A stretch of DNA of 64,000 nucleotides from Combretum micranthum (lineage: Eukaryota; Streptophyta; Magnoliopsida; Myrtales; Combretaceae), in NCBI GenBank assembly GCA_024138025.1, contig JAMXBD010002456.1, forward strand, positions 124,001 to 188,000, in the 5' to 3' direction. Shown here one piece after another: positions 45,437 through 58,130 of this stretch. Below the pieces are notes generated by a model. The model made no database searches and had not been told where the DNA came from. It was given only the letters and a program-made list of their open reading frames with translations. Each line of letters opens with the position of its first letter. The first letter of the stretch is position 1. A program made the translations under genes and the position numbers.

Positions 45437-45441
45437 CTTAG

Positions 45442-45735
45442 GGCTCCGATGTCACAACTAATGACCACAATTATTAGAGTTAGACACAATTATTGGCAGA
45501 ACCTTTCGAATTCATAGGTCCCTTCAGAAATACCGTATTCCCTTAAATACTGCGAAGCGTGTTAGGTACAACACTCCATCGAAAAATCCAATGGTTCTCA
45601 TGACAAGATATCACCAACTGAGGGATGCAGCTCAAATGTCAAGAGCAACTCGCCTCGAGATGAACTCCTTAAAGCCAATGACCTCACGGATATGCACTCT
45701 CTTCGCTCTCACAATAAGAGCGGGGGGACAAATAT
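45442..45735 (+). other. 3' end of a Tat/Retand-like element with polypurine tract
   Basis: No open frame of note. The stretch ends in AATAAGAGCGGGGGGACA (45713-45730), a typical PPT, a few bases before the candidate LTR start. Confidence 0.5.
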
Positions 45736-45784
45736 TGATAGTGAAATATAGCCATTAGCCTACAAATATTGATAGTGAAATATA
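45728..45784. repeat. Direct repeat at the Tat LTR start
   Basis: ACAAATATTGATAGTGAAAT occurs at 45728 and again at 45762, so 34 bp were duplicated across the presumed PPT/LTR junction. Confidence 0.8.
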
Positions 45785-46327
45785 CCCATGAACCTACTCA
45801 ATCTCTTAGGCTTAGAAGACCTATCAGCCCTAAAGGCCTATTGGCCCCGGAAGGCCCAATAGGAAGGGGGCTTGTTGCGACCGACCTTGAAGAACCTGAC
45901 ACCTAAGCTAGCTGCTGTGGGACTCGACTCCTCATTAAGTACTAACATTGGAATTTCTCCATAGGCTCATTAAGTCGCTAGGTCTCTGTCACGCCCCGTA
46001 GGGTATCCTAAACGTAACAGCCCGCCACATACTAAGTAAGACTCTCGAGTTCCCTACCCGGGGCCTTCGGAAGTCTTAAGTAGATGTAAAGCGTTCCTTT
46101 ACGACAATAGAATACTTCAACAAATGGAGTTAAACAGTTTAATGAGGCATGCATTAGCCATAGATAATAAATCAAAACGCATAATGTTAAGTTTACAAAA
46201 TCTAAGGGGCATTCCCCCGCAAAAGAATAACAGTCTATTACAGTCATCCAGAGTCCTTAGTTTCCAATGGAAGTCTATACAAAAAAGAATGAATTAAACT
46301 TCTATAGGAAACTCCTATCTCCGGTAC

Positions 46328-46369
46328 CTGCGCTGTGGCTTGTCTTGGCCTAAGCCATATAAACTCATG
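46328..46369 (-). other. Candidate third LTR exon, copy d
   Basis: Minus strand TTTCTATCTTTTGCAG acceptor, 42 nt, then GTACC. Joined to the ATG of 47022-47091 it stays open for 20 codons (M-A-D start) and ends at TAG 46317-46315, the same length and stop position as in copy a. Confidence 0.35.
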
Positions 46370-47021
46370 CTGCAAAAGATAGAAACTATAGGGGCGTAAG
46401 CTAACTAGCTTAGTGAGTAATACTTCCATAACACAATTAAATACAACATTCAAACAAGTGATTATTCAAGCAAGTGTATGCACCATACAAATGTGATCAA
46501 CAAACATATGACCAACCGGAAATCATATGTGGATGGACTTGCGCCCTCCATCCCGGGTTAGCAGATTAACGAATCCTGCGGTACGACGCCGTTTAAGCTC
46601 ACGGTCAACTGATTAAAAGCTCGTTTTATGGATCACGATTAACCTCACATTCGTTTTATGGATCACGATTAACCACACATTCGTTTTATGGGTCACGAAA
46701 AACCAACCAATGCAAATGCTCCAACCCCATTGTGACATGAATGAACTCAATTTATAGTCGGAGTCGAATAGTCATTAATTCAATTCTTTTAAGTGACCAA
46801 CAAGTATTCGCAGACATTCATCATAAGATTCTAGTAAAACAGTCAATATCTTAACACCCGGTTTCGATATACCTTAAGCTCCATTTCACATATCAACAAT
46901 CAACAACATAAATAATTCCCACATACCCCATCATGCTTGTACATTCCTTTTATCTTTGCCTACATCACTAGTGCCACTACATTACATCACAAGCATTAAT
47001 TGAGAGTGGAAGTAAACTCAC

Positions 47022-47091
47022 TCGGCCATGGGACACCAAACTTCTTAATAATAATAATCGGGAGGTAGAGTGTCGTCCTGCTCGGAATCAC
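47022..47091 (-). other. Conserved LTR mini-exon, copy d (70 nt)
   Basis: Acceptor GATTGGTAG at 47092, frame GDSEQDDTLPPDYYY and TAA (47047-47045), then ATGGCCGA and donor GTGAGT (47021-47016). Same length and layout as copies a and e. Confidence 0.6.
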
Positions 47092-49605
47092 CTACCAATC
47101 AAGAATAATCCTATGAGATTCTTACCATGTAATTAAATCAAACTATATATCTAGACTAGTTGAATTCGGATTTCTCGCTATTTTGGAAGTTCCGACTTAA
47201 AATGGCCATAACTTGGTCATTTTAACTCGGAATTTCGCAAACTTTATATCGATCTTCATCTACTTCGAAAGATCTATCTAATTCAAGTATTAAATCCAAG
47301 TTTTGAAAATAATAGGGTCACGGAACAGTGGGATCAGTTCTGTCCCGCAATTGATCCAATCTCGAAAATTGCTTTGCTTTGATAAAAAGTTCCTAGTTGA
47401 TTCATGCATGAATGATATGGAATGAACTACTAATGTGTATGCCATGTAATGAACTCAATTGTGCATGGTCATGATGATTTTTGTAGTAATAAACTTTTAG
47501 GAACTCCTAAGTGTTGGGGAAAGTTTCATAAAGGCTAATTCTAAGAAGTTATTTTCCCACATTATACTCCTTAGGGTTTCTTTGGTTTTTAATCTTGTAA
47601 TCTACTTATTATTTAACTAAAATAGGTTCTCAAAGTCTATAATAGTCATGGCCTCCATTCATGCACAAAAATTCACATTTTCATTTGGTAAACATGTTTT
47701 CAAATAAGCTATTTAAAAATCCGAATTTTCCAAATTTTCTTTTCTTACATTTTTCTTAAGGGAAATCTAGTCTAATGCATTAAAAATTGGGGCTTCAATG
47801 TATACATTATCTAAGGACTTCATTTAGCTTATAAAACATTCATTTTAGACTTAAATACTAAGTGTTTATTTAGGCATTACACAAAGTTACGAATTTGACT
47901 ACACAATTAAAGTCAACACTTTTCATTCTAACTTCACCTCTTGTTTTTCTTATTTTTATTATGCCTAACTCATCTAAACTCATGAAAATAATTCCTTCAA
48001 CATGTCTATTACACATACCCTTCATTTTTCTTATGAAATATAAGTTTAAAATTGATTTTGGAGGTCTTTAGGGTAGGGTTTCCATTTCATCCGAATTTTC
48101 AACTTTCCATATCTAACAAAGTCCTTCCTTTTTCAATGTTCTTGCCATCTATATGTGGAGATATACTATCTAACATCTCTATACATGAACAAGACTTCCT
48201 TTTTGATCAACAAAGCACATAAACAAAATGAACCTATGATCATGCATGTACATAAAGTGGTGAATGTCTAAACCTTAGATCTACTACATATGATGTATAT
48301 AACATGGATCTCATGGCATGAACAACAATATAAATACAAGATCACTACTTTATATGCATGAACATTATGAAATCTTAACAAAACACATCTAAACACTAGA
48401 TCCATGTCTTGTGATGGCTTGACATTCTTGTTCATGCATTTCCATGTCCCTAGCATGAGCATCATGGGGTTTTAATGAGGAAATACACAAGATATGGTCT
48501 TGCCATGATAAGAACTAGGAAAAACAAGGCTTGAATCACATACCAAAGGAGTCTTGAAGTGAAAAAGAGAAGAACAAAGTTGGAAAATGAGAGGGAATGG
48601 GGAAGGGGAGTGCTCGGCAATGAGGAGGGAGAGAAGAGAGGTTTTGATCTCTTTTTCCAATTTTGAAAAGAGAAGAAATGAAGAGAGAGAGAGAAAATTT
48701 AGTATATATCAAATGTATTAGGGTTTAGTTGTATAAAATGGAGTAAAATAATTAATTGAAGAGGGAAATTAAGGGGGGGGGGGGGCGCGGCCATCATGCA
48801 TGGAGTGTGTGTGTGTGTTTAAAATTTGATTTTTTGTAATTTAGTAAATGAAATTGTAATAAATGTATTAATTATTTAAGAGACAAATTTTCTTGGAAAA
48901 GAAAATTGAAATGAGTAGTTGTAAGGATGTAAGAATAGGGTATGGGTAGTGTGTAGTGTAGGTTGTACTTGTGAATAGTAGACAAGACATCTACTTTACC
49001 GGTTGTTCCGAAAACACGGGAAAAGCTATAACTGTAATTTTTATAGCTCGGAAAATTATGAAATTGATATTTTTGGAATCCTTATAAAATTACGGTTCTA
49101 ATGAATATTCCGGAATATTTTTCTGAATCCGTGGCCCGGGGCACGCTTTTCCGTAATTGGGCTCGGGAAGGCCCGGAATTGAAAAATTCCCGAATTTAAA
49201 ACTTTCAAAGGTTTGAAATGTACTTTGGAACAACAATTCAAATTCATTCACTCCAAAATATTTATTTTACTATGAAACCGAAGGAAAGTCGGATTTAGGG
49301 TTCCTAGGCTCCATTTACTAGACTCAATCTGATCGGGTTAGGGTTTCGTTTCCAATTCCTGGGGTTTTCTAGCTACTGAGAATTTCCGGGGTTTACAGTC
49401 TCCCAACTCTGCCTCAATTAAACTTGATGTCACCTCGGGTCATCATCCCCATCGATTAACAATACATATCCTAGTCATGTCTCGTGATCGAGAGGGTACC
49501 AATTGCTCAGCCACTCTCCACGAAGTCAAGTCCACTAGCTCGGGTACCTTTTTCGTACCTAGTATTGATCCCCATACTAGCTGTCTTGGTGTGATCCTGG
49601 AACCT

Positions 49606-49613
49606 TATAAATA
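49606..49613 (+). promoter_or_regulatory. TATA box of Tat-like LTR
   Basis: TATAAATA followed by CCTCGCATC, in the middle segment of the split LTR and on its strand. Confidence 0.65.
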
Positions 49614-50800
49614 CCTCGCATCTCCACCAGAAGTGAGGGGATAAAATACGAAAATGGTAAGACACATAATACAGACAAAAAAACAAGATATCTGACATTT
49701 TGTTTGTTTAAACACTATACCTACCCACGGACTGACTTATGCATCGGAGTATGTCACGCCCCGAAGGATATCCTAAATGTGGCAGTCCACCGTATACAAT
49801 ATTAAAGCTTAGAAATGATCACCTCAGTCACGTGAAGGCTTCCATACTATGTACAAGGCGTCTAACACATGAGGAGACACATCGGAGTGATACATTTTAT
49901 ATTGATACAACTTAAGTAACAATGTAAAGGAAATACAATTCACTATACCTCAAATACAATTCATCAAAAGATTTCACTGCATAAAACTATTACAAAGCAA
50001 TTCACAAAACTTAGCTAATATCTTCAAGTATTCTTACTTCCTGCCTAAATCCTGAAGCGATATTCGGCTCCAACCATCTCGGTTCCCAGGTAGCATTCTC
50101 CCGTCAACATGTTTATTCAAACATCTATTGGGGTATAAACTACACTAGCTTAGTGAGAGTTCCCTTAATTTCGTACCATAACATGCAAGTTATAATTCAT
50201 CTATATGCTATGCATGAACAAACACATGAGCATACAAGCATATGACTTTCCGGTAACCATATGTGAATGGATTTATGCCTTCTATTCGGGGTTGGGATGG
50301 TCCATAAGACATGCAACCATAATTCCAATCTTGAGTAGGGTGGTCCATAAATCATGCAACCATAATCCCGATCTCTTTCTCTTAGTTTTACAACATCTGT
50401 TGTTTTATGTAGTTGATTCAAGTGCCTACACCACTTCTGTTAACTTAAGCGATCTCGCATCCTTAATGTTAACACAGGCTCCCTCGCCTCCGCTAATATA
50501 CTTTTTGTCACACCAAAGGTATTAGCCAATGTAATGTGACTCACTCTTAATATGCATGTACAGCTTATTCATATAATCGTGGCATGTTAATTATGTAGGT
50601 TAAGAGCGATCATAAAGAATTTCAGACAATTCAAGTCTATGCTAGCTCATACAATGATTTTACAACAAGTCTCGCATCGATATACTTATCGTTCATTCAA
50701 TCAAGATTATACCACAACTCATCACAATTTTATCTTTTCTTAATTCTAGTGCAACTAGCCACAAGCACAAACAAGGTAACAAAATAAGAGGAAAACTCAC

Positions 50801-50870
50801 TCGGCCATTGGATCACTGGTCTCTTAGTAAAAGTAATCCGGTGGTAGAGAATCGTCGATTTCGGGGTCAC
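50801..50870 (-). other. Conserved LTR mini-exon, copy e (70 nt)
   Basis: Acceptor CCTTTTTAG at 50871, frame GDPEIDDSLPPDYFY and TAA (50826-50824), then ATGGCCGA and donor GTGAGT (50800-50795). Confidence 0.6.
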
Positions 50871-52646
50871 CTAAAAAGGAAGAAATACCCAAATAAGTAT
50901 TTCTACTCAAAACTAATCCACTCTATCTCATACAAACTATCAAATTCGTAATTCTCGTCCTAAGCAGGGATTCCAACTTAAAACAGCCATAACTTGGTAG
51001 TTTTAACTTGAAATTTAGCAAATTATATATCGATTTCTATCTACTTTGAAAGATCTATCTAATTGTAATATTATTTTCAAGTTTTAAAAACTTTGAAGCT
51101 TCGAAAGGATCTGATCAGATCAGAACAGTAGCGAAAACAGATTTAGAAAATTGATTTTGTGAAAGTTCATGAAGTTTCTACTATCCAAAGCAAGTATACA
51201 TGCAACATGAACAAGTTTTTATCATAAATGACATGTCATGAGATATATATATATATATACATGTTCTTGATGATATTAAATAAAAGAAATTTTTAGAAAA
51301 CTTTTTCTTCGTAAAACTTTATGAAAAATCAACTTAGAAAGGCTAGTCTTGTATTCTTGACAATCCCCACTTGTCTTTAGAAAATTTTCTTGATAAAATT
51401 CATTTATTCTTGTTAAAATTAAGTCCTCATTATGTATATTTCTTAAGCCTTTGTTTTTCAACAAAAATTTCCATTTTACACTTTCTAAACGTGTTTCTAA
51501 AATTGGTTCATCCCAAAATCCGAATTTGTAAAAATTGTCTTTGTGGTGATTCCTTTAAGTAAACTCGTTTGATACTTAGAAAATTAAGGCTCAACCATAC
51601 CTAGTGTCATGCCCCAAGGGGTACCCTAAATGTGACAGTCCGCCGTACACAATACTAAAGCTTAGGAATGACTACCTCAGTCACGCAAAGGCTTTTGTAT
51701 CATGTACAAGGCGTACATCACAACCAAAGGAACGCATCGAAGTAATGCAATTTATATTGATAATAAATAAGCAACAAGTCAAAGAGAATACTTATTATAA
51801 AACATAAACATATTAAATTACAATTCTTAGGGGCATATCCCTCTATTGTCTTCAAATAAATATACATCTTAGAATCAACATAACACTAATCATATAAGTC
51901 ATTACATATAAAGAACCTTACAAAATTACTTCATCTTATGTTTCCATTTCCTTCATAGAAGCTTAACATCCCTCCATGACTTTCTTAACATCATGGTCCT
52001 CAATTTAAGCTACAGGTATACCTGTTTCAGCAAAATCTATAGGGGTATAAGCTATAACTAGCTTAGTGAGATATTCCTTTTCATTCGCACCATATTTTCA
52101 AACAAGTTCATTTAGATTTTCACACATATGCTATGCTTTCAATGAAACAATCACGTGATTACGCAAATATATATAGTTATCCGAAAACCATATATAGAAC
52201 GAATTTACCCCTCCGTATCGAAGGTTAGGGAATCGGGGTTGAAGATCCTCGGTCTTCTACTGCTATTCCCTAAGTCCTCACCCAAAGCGTTCGGTTGGCT
52301 CGGCTCCGAACCTAGAGTGGCATTCCCCGGGCGATTTGGATTCTCTAGGAAGGAACATGGCCCGTGTCACAGCACGATCACAGCTAATCCAACTCCATGC
52401 ATAGGAGTAGTAGTCTTCCGAAAGATATGTGACTCGATGGATGCTATGCGTGAGCATTTTATTTTCCTTAAGCCAAACCTTATTAAGGTTTATTAGGGGC
52501 GATCAATGAATTTAGCAAATAATAAGCAGTTATACAAGTAAGTAAACAAAACACTTAAACAAGCAGTTTGAAGTTGCGATATTCTTAATTCTTATTTCAC
52601 GCATGAACATAGAATCACATATATATATACATAACCCGAATACCCC

Positions 52647-52677
<31 letters not shown>

Positions 52678-52758
52678 CATTTTTATCTTTTCTTAGTATA
52701 CTAATGCTACTACTTTACAAGTACAAGTAAGGTAACAAAATTGAGAGGAATAACTCAC

Positions 52759-52825
52759 TTGTCCATTTCGCGATCTTCTTAGTCGCAATAATCTTCGGGT
52801 AGGATATTCTCGTATCCTTCGTCAC
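52759..52825 (-). other. LTR mini-exon, copy f (67 nt)
   Basis: Acceptor TTTTGTCTAG at 52826, frame GDEGYENILPEDYCD and TAA (52781-52779), then ATGGACAA and donor GTGAGT (52758-52753). Confidence 0.55.
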
Positions 52826-54201
52826 CTAGACAAAAGAAATACCCGGAATGAGTATTTCGTAGAAATTCCACTTAAACCTTCCAATTCTATTTCACTATGT
52901 TCGTCAATATCGTATATAATGAAATTCCAATTTAAAACGGTCATAACTTGCTCATTTTAACTCGGAATTTGACATATAATATACCGATTTCTACCTATTC
53001 GAAAAGATCTATCCATTTCTAAGGTTATCTGTGTCATATAAGGTCATTTGGGTTTCGAAAAGGTTGGGTACAGATTTAAAACGAATATTTCTAAACTTTT
53101 GCAAATCCATTTTCTAACTCATCTTCATTCAAAAATCCTTTAGAAAAAAATATAGATATATATATATATATAATTGATAAATCTTTTGAGTATATAGATA
53201 AGCTCACTTTATATGCAAAATTTCTAATGGTAGTGTCTCAACAATTTATTTCGCACAACAAGTCATTTTGAGTTGTTAAAACTTTAACTTTGATAATTTC
53301 TTTTCAAGTCTCTTGAAGAAACTTTATATTTTCATAGGTTATTATAAATGAGTATATTCTTATTTTATTTTCTTCATTCTTTTTCCAAAAACAAGTAAAT
53401 TTTTCCTTTAACCTTAGTCTTTCATAAATTTTACTTCTAGTGATGAAATATCAAAGTTATCAAAGTGTATTAAGTTGTCGAAAAACCTTTTTATAACTTT
53501 GTATTTAGAATGGTTTTAGAAAATGAGTCTTGTCTTCTTATATTTAGTATCTAAAATATAAGTTTTTGTTTTCTAAAACTTGTTCTTTTATTTTCTTTGA
53601 AAAGAATCCTTTTTATTGATGAAATCCTTTGTTTTTAATCTTATCTTATTTATATTCTTTGGAAATAAGTCTCTTCTTTAGGAACTTAAAAATCATTATT
53701 TTTCTAAGTGGGTTCATAACTTTATGAGTTGATTTTATCTTAACTTTGAAAACTAATTTGTTTTTTGATTTTGTCGTGGAATTTAGAAGAGTTTAATCTT
53801 TAAGCTTTTTGTAAGAACTTTGAAAACTAACAAATTATTTTACTAAAACTTAGGTTCACATAATATACAATGAAAGTATTTATTTCTTATGTTTCCTTGG
53901 TAAAACTATCTTTGTTATTTAAGAAAACTTTGAGAAAACTTGTATTACTCTATTTCTATGTTGTTTGATAATAACTTCATTATTTTGTGACAAGTCACAT
54001 AATAGAAAATTTAGTTTTAAGTTCATTTAATAAAATAAAATTCTATTGTTGAATTAATTGAGACAATATTATTATGTAAATGCAAGTATCATGAGCATAT
54101 AACATAATAAGAACATAAGAAAACACTAGAAACAAATAATAATAATAAGCAAAACAAAAATATCAAGTATTGGGAACCTTAACTTCATCAAGGTATCCCG
54201 G

Positions 54202-57200
54202 TCAAGTATTTGGAGTGAAAAACCCTAAAAATATAGATGTGATTAAAAAAAGAAAGAAAGGAATTAGCTTGAAAATAAAAAAAAAAATTAAAACTTTTCA
54301 GTAAAGTGTAGAAACTAGTGGGTCAAGTTCAAACCTCTGAGTAGTTGAACTTTTAGTTGAGTAATTAACTTAATTAATTTAATTGAGTTAGAAATTGGAT
54401 CATTATGTGTTAGAGATCACTCAATTCCATTCTAAACTCCTTGATTATTCAATTTCATATATTTTTTCATCAAAACAATTCTAGTTAGTTGATTGAAATC
54501 CTAACTAGACTCTTAAATTCAATAATTCCTTCTAAAGTCCTAAATCAAGGTTAATTAGTGTAAAATCATTAATTAACATTCCTAAATCCCAAAATTATTT
54601 AAAATACCTAAATTATATTCTAAAATGTTTTCTCAAACCCTCACATGCTTAAGAACCCACCTACTCACTCACATGCTTCAAGATTTAATCCTAGCCTTTC
54701 ATCTAATCTCTAACCTAATGCCACTATCTATAAAAGCTTCTTTATTTGGCAAAACCCTAACCCTACCACACACAAATCCACAAGCCACACTCCTATGGTC
54801 AGTTGCCTCCACAAACCAAAAATGTCATTTTTATTTCATCTTACACACTTGAGAGAAACCTAGGACAAATCTCTATCATATACCTTTGATCTTTACCAAA
54901 AATGGTTCTTTTATTCATCTAAACACATCCAAACTTCCAGCAACCTTACATAGCTGATCAAAGAGTGAAATCAACATAAAATAACCCCATTTAGCAAGGA
55001 AAAGCCCAGGGCACAAAGAGGGAAATCTCCAAGTATCTTCATCAAATTTAATTTGAAGTAGTGGTTGTGTATTGAAGTTTAACTTAATTTTAAGAGTATT
55101 AGGTAAGTAAACTTTGATTCTTTGATTGATTATGTTTTTATTTGATTTAAGATTTGAAAAACACTTAATGAACCTCTTGAACACTTGCTGCACGTGTAAG
55201 ATATATATGTATATGATGATATATTTTGATGATTTTTGGATAATCATGTTAGATTTAGGTGTTAATGATGTTATAGTGAAGTATATTGCATATAATCATC
55301 TTATATATGTTGAATCCTTAATATATATTGATTATCACTTGATGAGCATGTATTTATAATATGAATAACCTGCTGTACATATTTAGAAATTCATGTTATG
55401 GATGTTCCATGTTGATATCTTTCATTGATTCATGTTAAAAATGAAGTTATATGATGATTTGAGCCTAAACTTGATGATTTTAACTTGTGTTATGATAGGA
55501 TTATGATTAATCATGATTATTGACATATTTAGTATCATGTTTAGGTGTGATATTATGTTAATGGTATTCTAATCACGTTGTGCCAAGTTATGTGTTTTAA
55601 ACTTGTATTTGGGCTATGTTCTGAAATTCCTGTTTTCCCCTGTTTAAAATCCGATTTTAAAAATAGTTTTAGCATAGTAAATGAGATTTAAAAACCGTGA
55701 AATTTTACAGGATTTTATTTCATTAAAATTAGTATAATTTAGGCTCAAGAATCACTTAAAAAGGTTAAGAATTGATGGAGTTATTAGTTGTGCAATAAAA
55801 CATACCACCCAGTGGATTCTGTTTTGTTCCTGTTAGTTAGCCCAACTTCAAATTATCATAACTCATCCCATACAGCTTATTATCACTGAATTAGGTACCA
55901 ATAGAAATCTCTGAGTCTAGTTTCTAACCCAACTGGAACCACTCAAAAATTCGTTCGGATGGCCCAGATATGCCCATTTTAGTAAAGTATGCGCAATCTG
56001 ACTTTCAGGGAAAAATTGGACAGATTTGGTCCTTTGTGAAAAACGAATTCTTAAAAATAGTTATTGGGCTCTAAAAATCATACAAAAATTCATGGAAGTA
56101 TTTTTATTGATTATCTTTCAAAAGAAATTTATTTTACAGAAATCCGATATGATTTGAAGGCCCAAATAGCTAAAATGTAGGATATACCATACTTTATGGG
56201 CTGGAACTATAGAGTAGTTTTTGGGCTTAACAAACCTAAATATTTTGTATCAATCTGAACCTATTCTAATATGGGCCTATCCATATCATATCAAGGTCCA
56301 TATCCCTTAAAAATAAATCTAAAAATCAAACCCATGACTTTAGCTTAAACCCCATGGGCTTAAAATATAAAAATGAGGTCCATTACCCACTTTTACTCCA
56401 AGTGGACCTTACACCCAATACTTTAAGCACATCATCTAAGATCCAAGAGTATTGACTCTTAATGGGTCCATATACATTTCATGGGCCATAGCTTAAATTA
56501 TAACTTAGTTACTTATTGGGCCTAATAGGTTCACTCAAGGCCTAATATTCCTAAATAAGACATAATTCTAATCTTTTGGGCTTATCACATATATTTAGGT
56601 CCAATAACTTAATTAAACTCCTAATTGGACCAGTCCAATCATGAAGCCCAATTTAATTCTAAGCTTTATATTATAGATTTCCTTAATGGGCCCAAGCCTA
56701 CTTCAAGGCCCATTAACCTAATAAAGTGAAAATGATTAATAGTTATTTAATGGGCTTAACTAGTAAACCCTTAAGGCCCATTACTTCTAAATAAGATATT
56801 CAATTACATATGTCTTAATGGGCTTACTCTATATCTACTCCAAGCCCATTTCACCCTAAAATTTTGTAAAGTCTTATAAGTTAAGGCGTTGTTCTAAAAG
56901 CTTAATACTTGATATAATTCTTTGTAAATGCTTAATCCTGATTTTGTTAAATCTTTTGTTAACAGATTCTTCTTTCTGTTATCCTTCGGACTTCTTCGAG
57001 TTTCCTTCTGTTATACAAGGTACGCAGTAACATGCGTGTTGCTTGTTAGGACAGGCATTAAAATGGTTAAAAACTTAAAGACGGCTTAATGATTAATTGC
57101 TTGTGTTTGGTCGGGCTCGGGCCGGAGAGTTCCGACGACCCCATTAGAGTCCAACTCTAATGTGGTAGAGTGTAGGCACTTAGGCCACCCTTGGTGGTAC

Positions 57201-58130
57201 GGTGGCTAGCTGACGGGCCGGTACAGTAGCGGGGTAACGATTAACCCCATTGAAGAGAAGTTGCACAGCTGGAAGACTACGGTAATGGGCCCGTACCTTC
57301 ACTGTGTAGATGGATTGGTTCGGTTAATGTCAGATAACGGCTGGAAAACCCGGACGATGCTAGTTTCTTCCAGGGTCTTCGGACCATATCTTCCAGGGTC
57401 TAAGGACCAAGCTTCCAGGATGTGACACCGGCTTGTCATATCACATCCCCCTTGTCGTGTGCGTGTGCACGAAAGGATTTCCCTGCCCCGTGTTTGATTC
57501 GGAGTGTGAGTGCTCCTGTGCTGGCTTAATTAAATACCTCAATTTATTGGTTGTGCTTGGTAGAATAAGTATGCTTGCATTCACGTCGCATGTGCTTGCG
57601 TTACTGTGTATTGGGCTTCGCCGCTCATTCTAATCATTTCAGGTACTGATTGTGTTTCTGGTGATGATGGCTATGATTCTGATGACCGCTATGACTTCTT
57701 GGGGTATGGTACTGACTTCGAGGAGTGTGCTGACGAGTTCTACGATTAGATGCGGGCATTGTTTTATGCTTACTGTTATGTTCTTTTGGAGAGCCTAGTG
57801 AGGACTCTACTGTTTTTGAGATACTTATACAGTTTTTGAGATACTGTTTACTTTTGGGGCGCCTGTGTGCGCAAGATTATTGTTTTTTTTTATCACTTCT
57901 TATTTCGATACTATGGTTTTATGAGTTATTTACTCTTGTGAGTAATCTTTTTGAAATTGGTATCAAATGTTTTATTTCCGCTGCAGTTAAATATTTGTGA
58001 AAACTAATTAAAGATTTTTCGAAAACTAAAATATGTTAGAAACTCACCATAGTTTGTAGGAGCCTTTCGTGAATTACACTTAGTGATTCGCGGGCGGGCT
58101 GTTGCCCTATCTCATGGCGGACAGGGAGCG
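54202..58130 (+). mobile_element. Chromovirus-like LTR in + orientation inside copy f
   Basis: The sequence interrupts copy f. TATAAAAG at 54729-54736, a long transcribed part, TGGGCTTCGCCGCTCATTC at 57611 and an acceptor-like CATTTCAG at 57641 are LTR features in + sense. The frame after the acceptor is acidic and ends DEFYD with TAG (57747-57749). The ends are not TG/CA and no 5-bp TSD exists. Instead, 23 bp of F2 sequence flank it on both sides with four transitions (54179-54201, 58131-58153). Confidence 0.55.
56155..56860. repeat. Cluster of TGGGCY/RGCCCA motifs
   Basis: About sixteen TGGGC(C/T) or (A/G)GCCCA words lie here, many as facing pairs (AATGGGC with GCCCATT) that could fold into small hairpins. 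TGGGCY is the known plant site II (TCP-binding) core. No tandem period is evident. Confidence 0.6.

Larger units (their letters stand above)
38440..45441. mobile_element. Small non-autonomous LTR element with an inverted third LTR
   Basis: CTTAG is found at 38440-38444 and 45437-45441. Between them lie LTR1 (+, 38445-38840), PBS, a ~0.5 kb interior holding F2 copy c, a PPT, LTR2 (+, 42758-43152), a separate LTR (43163-about 44955), an LTR fragment, and LTR3 in inverted orientation (45436-45048). Both outer ends are therefore LTR 5' ends. Interior without F2 copy c is about 530 bp and has no coding domains (TRIM/LARD-like). Confidence 0.75.
45987..49397 (-). mobile_element. F2 solo LTR, copy d
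   Basis: 3411 bp, TGTCACGCCCCG to CCGGGGTTTACA, perfect TSD GTCTC (45982-45986, 49398-49402). Leader donor GTATGT (48543-48538), mini-exon 47091-47022, candidate third exon 46369-46328, G13 run near 48774. A TATATA (48713-48718) is the best promoter candidate but is weak. Confidence 0.93.

Noticed and set aside
52619..52674. (AT)n and similar microsatellites (also 2822-2847, 41710-41736, 51243-51259) as regulatory sites
   Set aside because: Ordinary simple repeats in AT-rich plant DNA without a conserved position between LTR copies.
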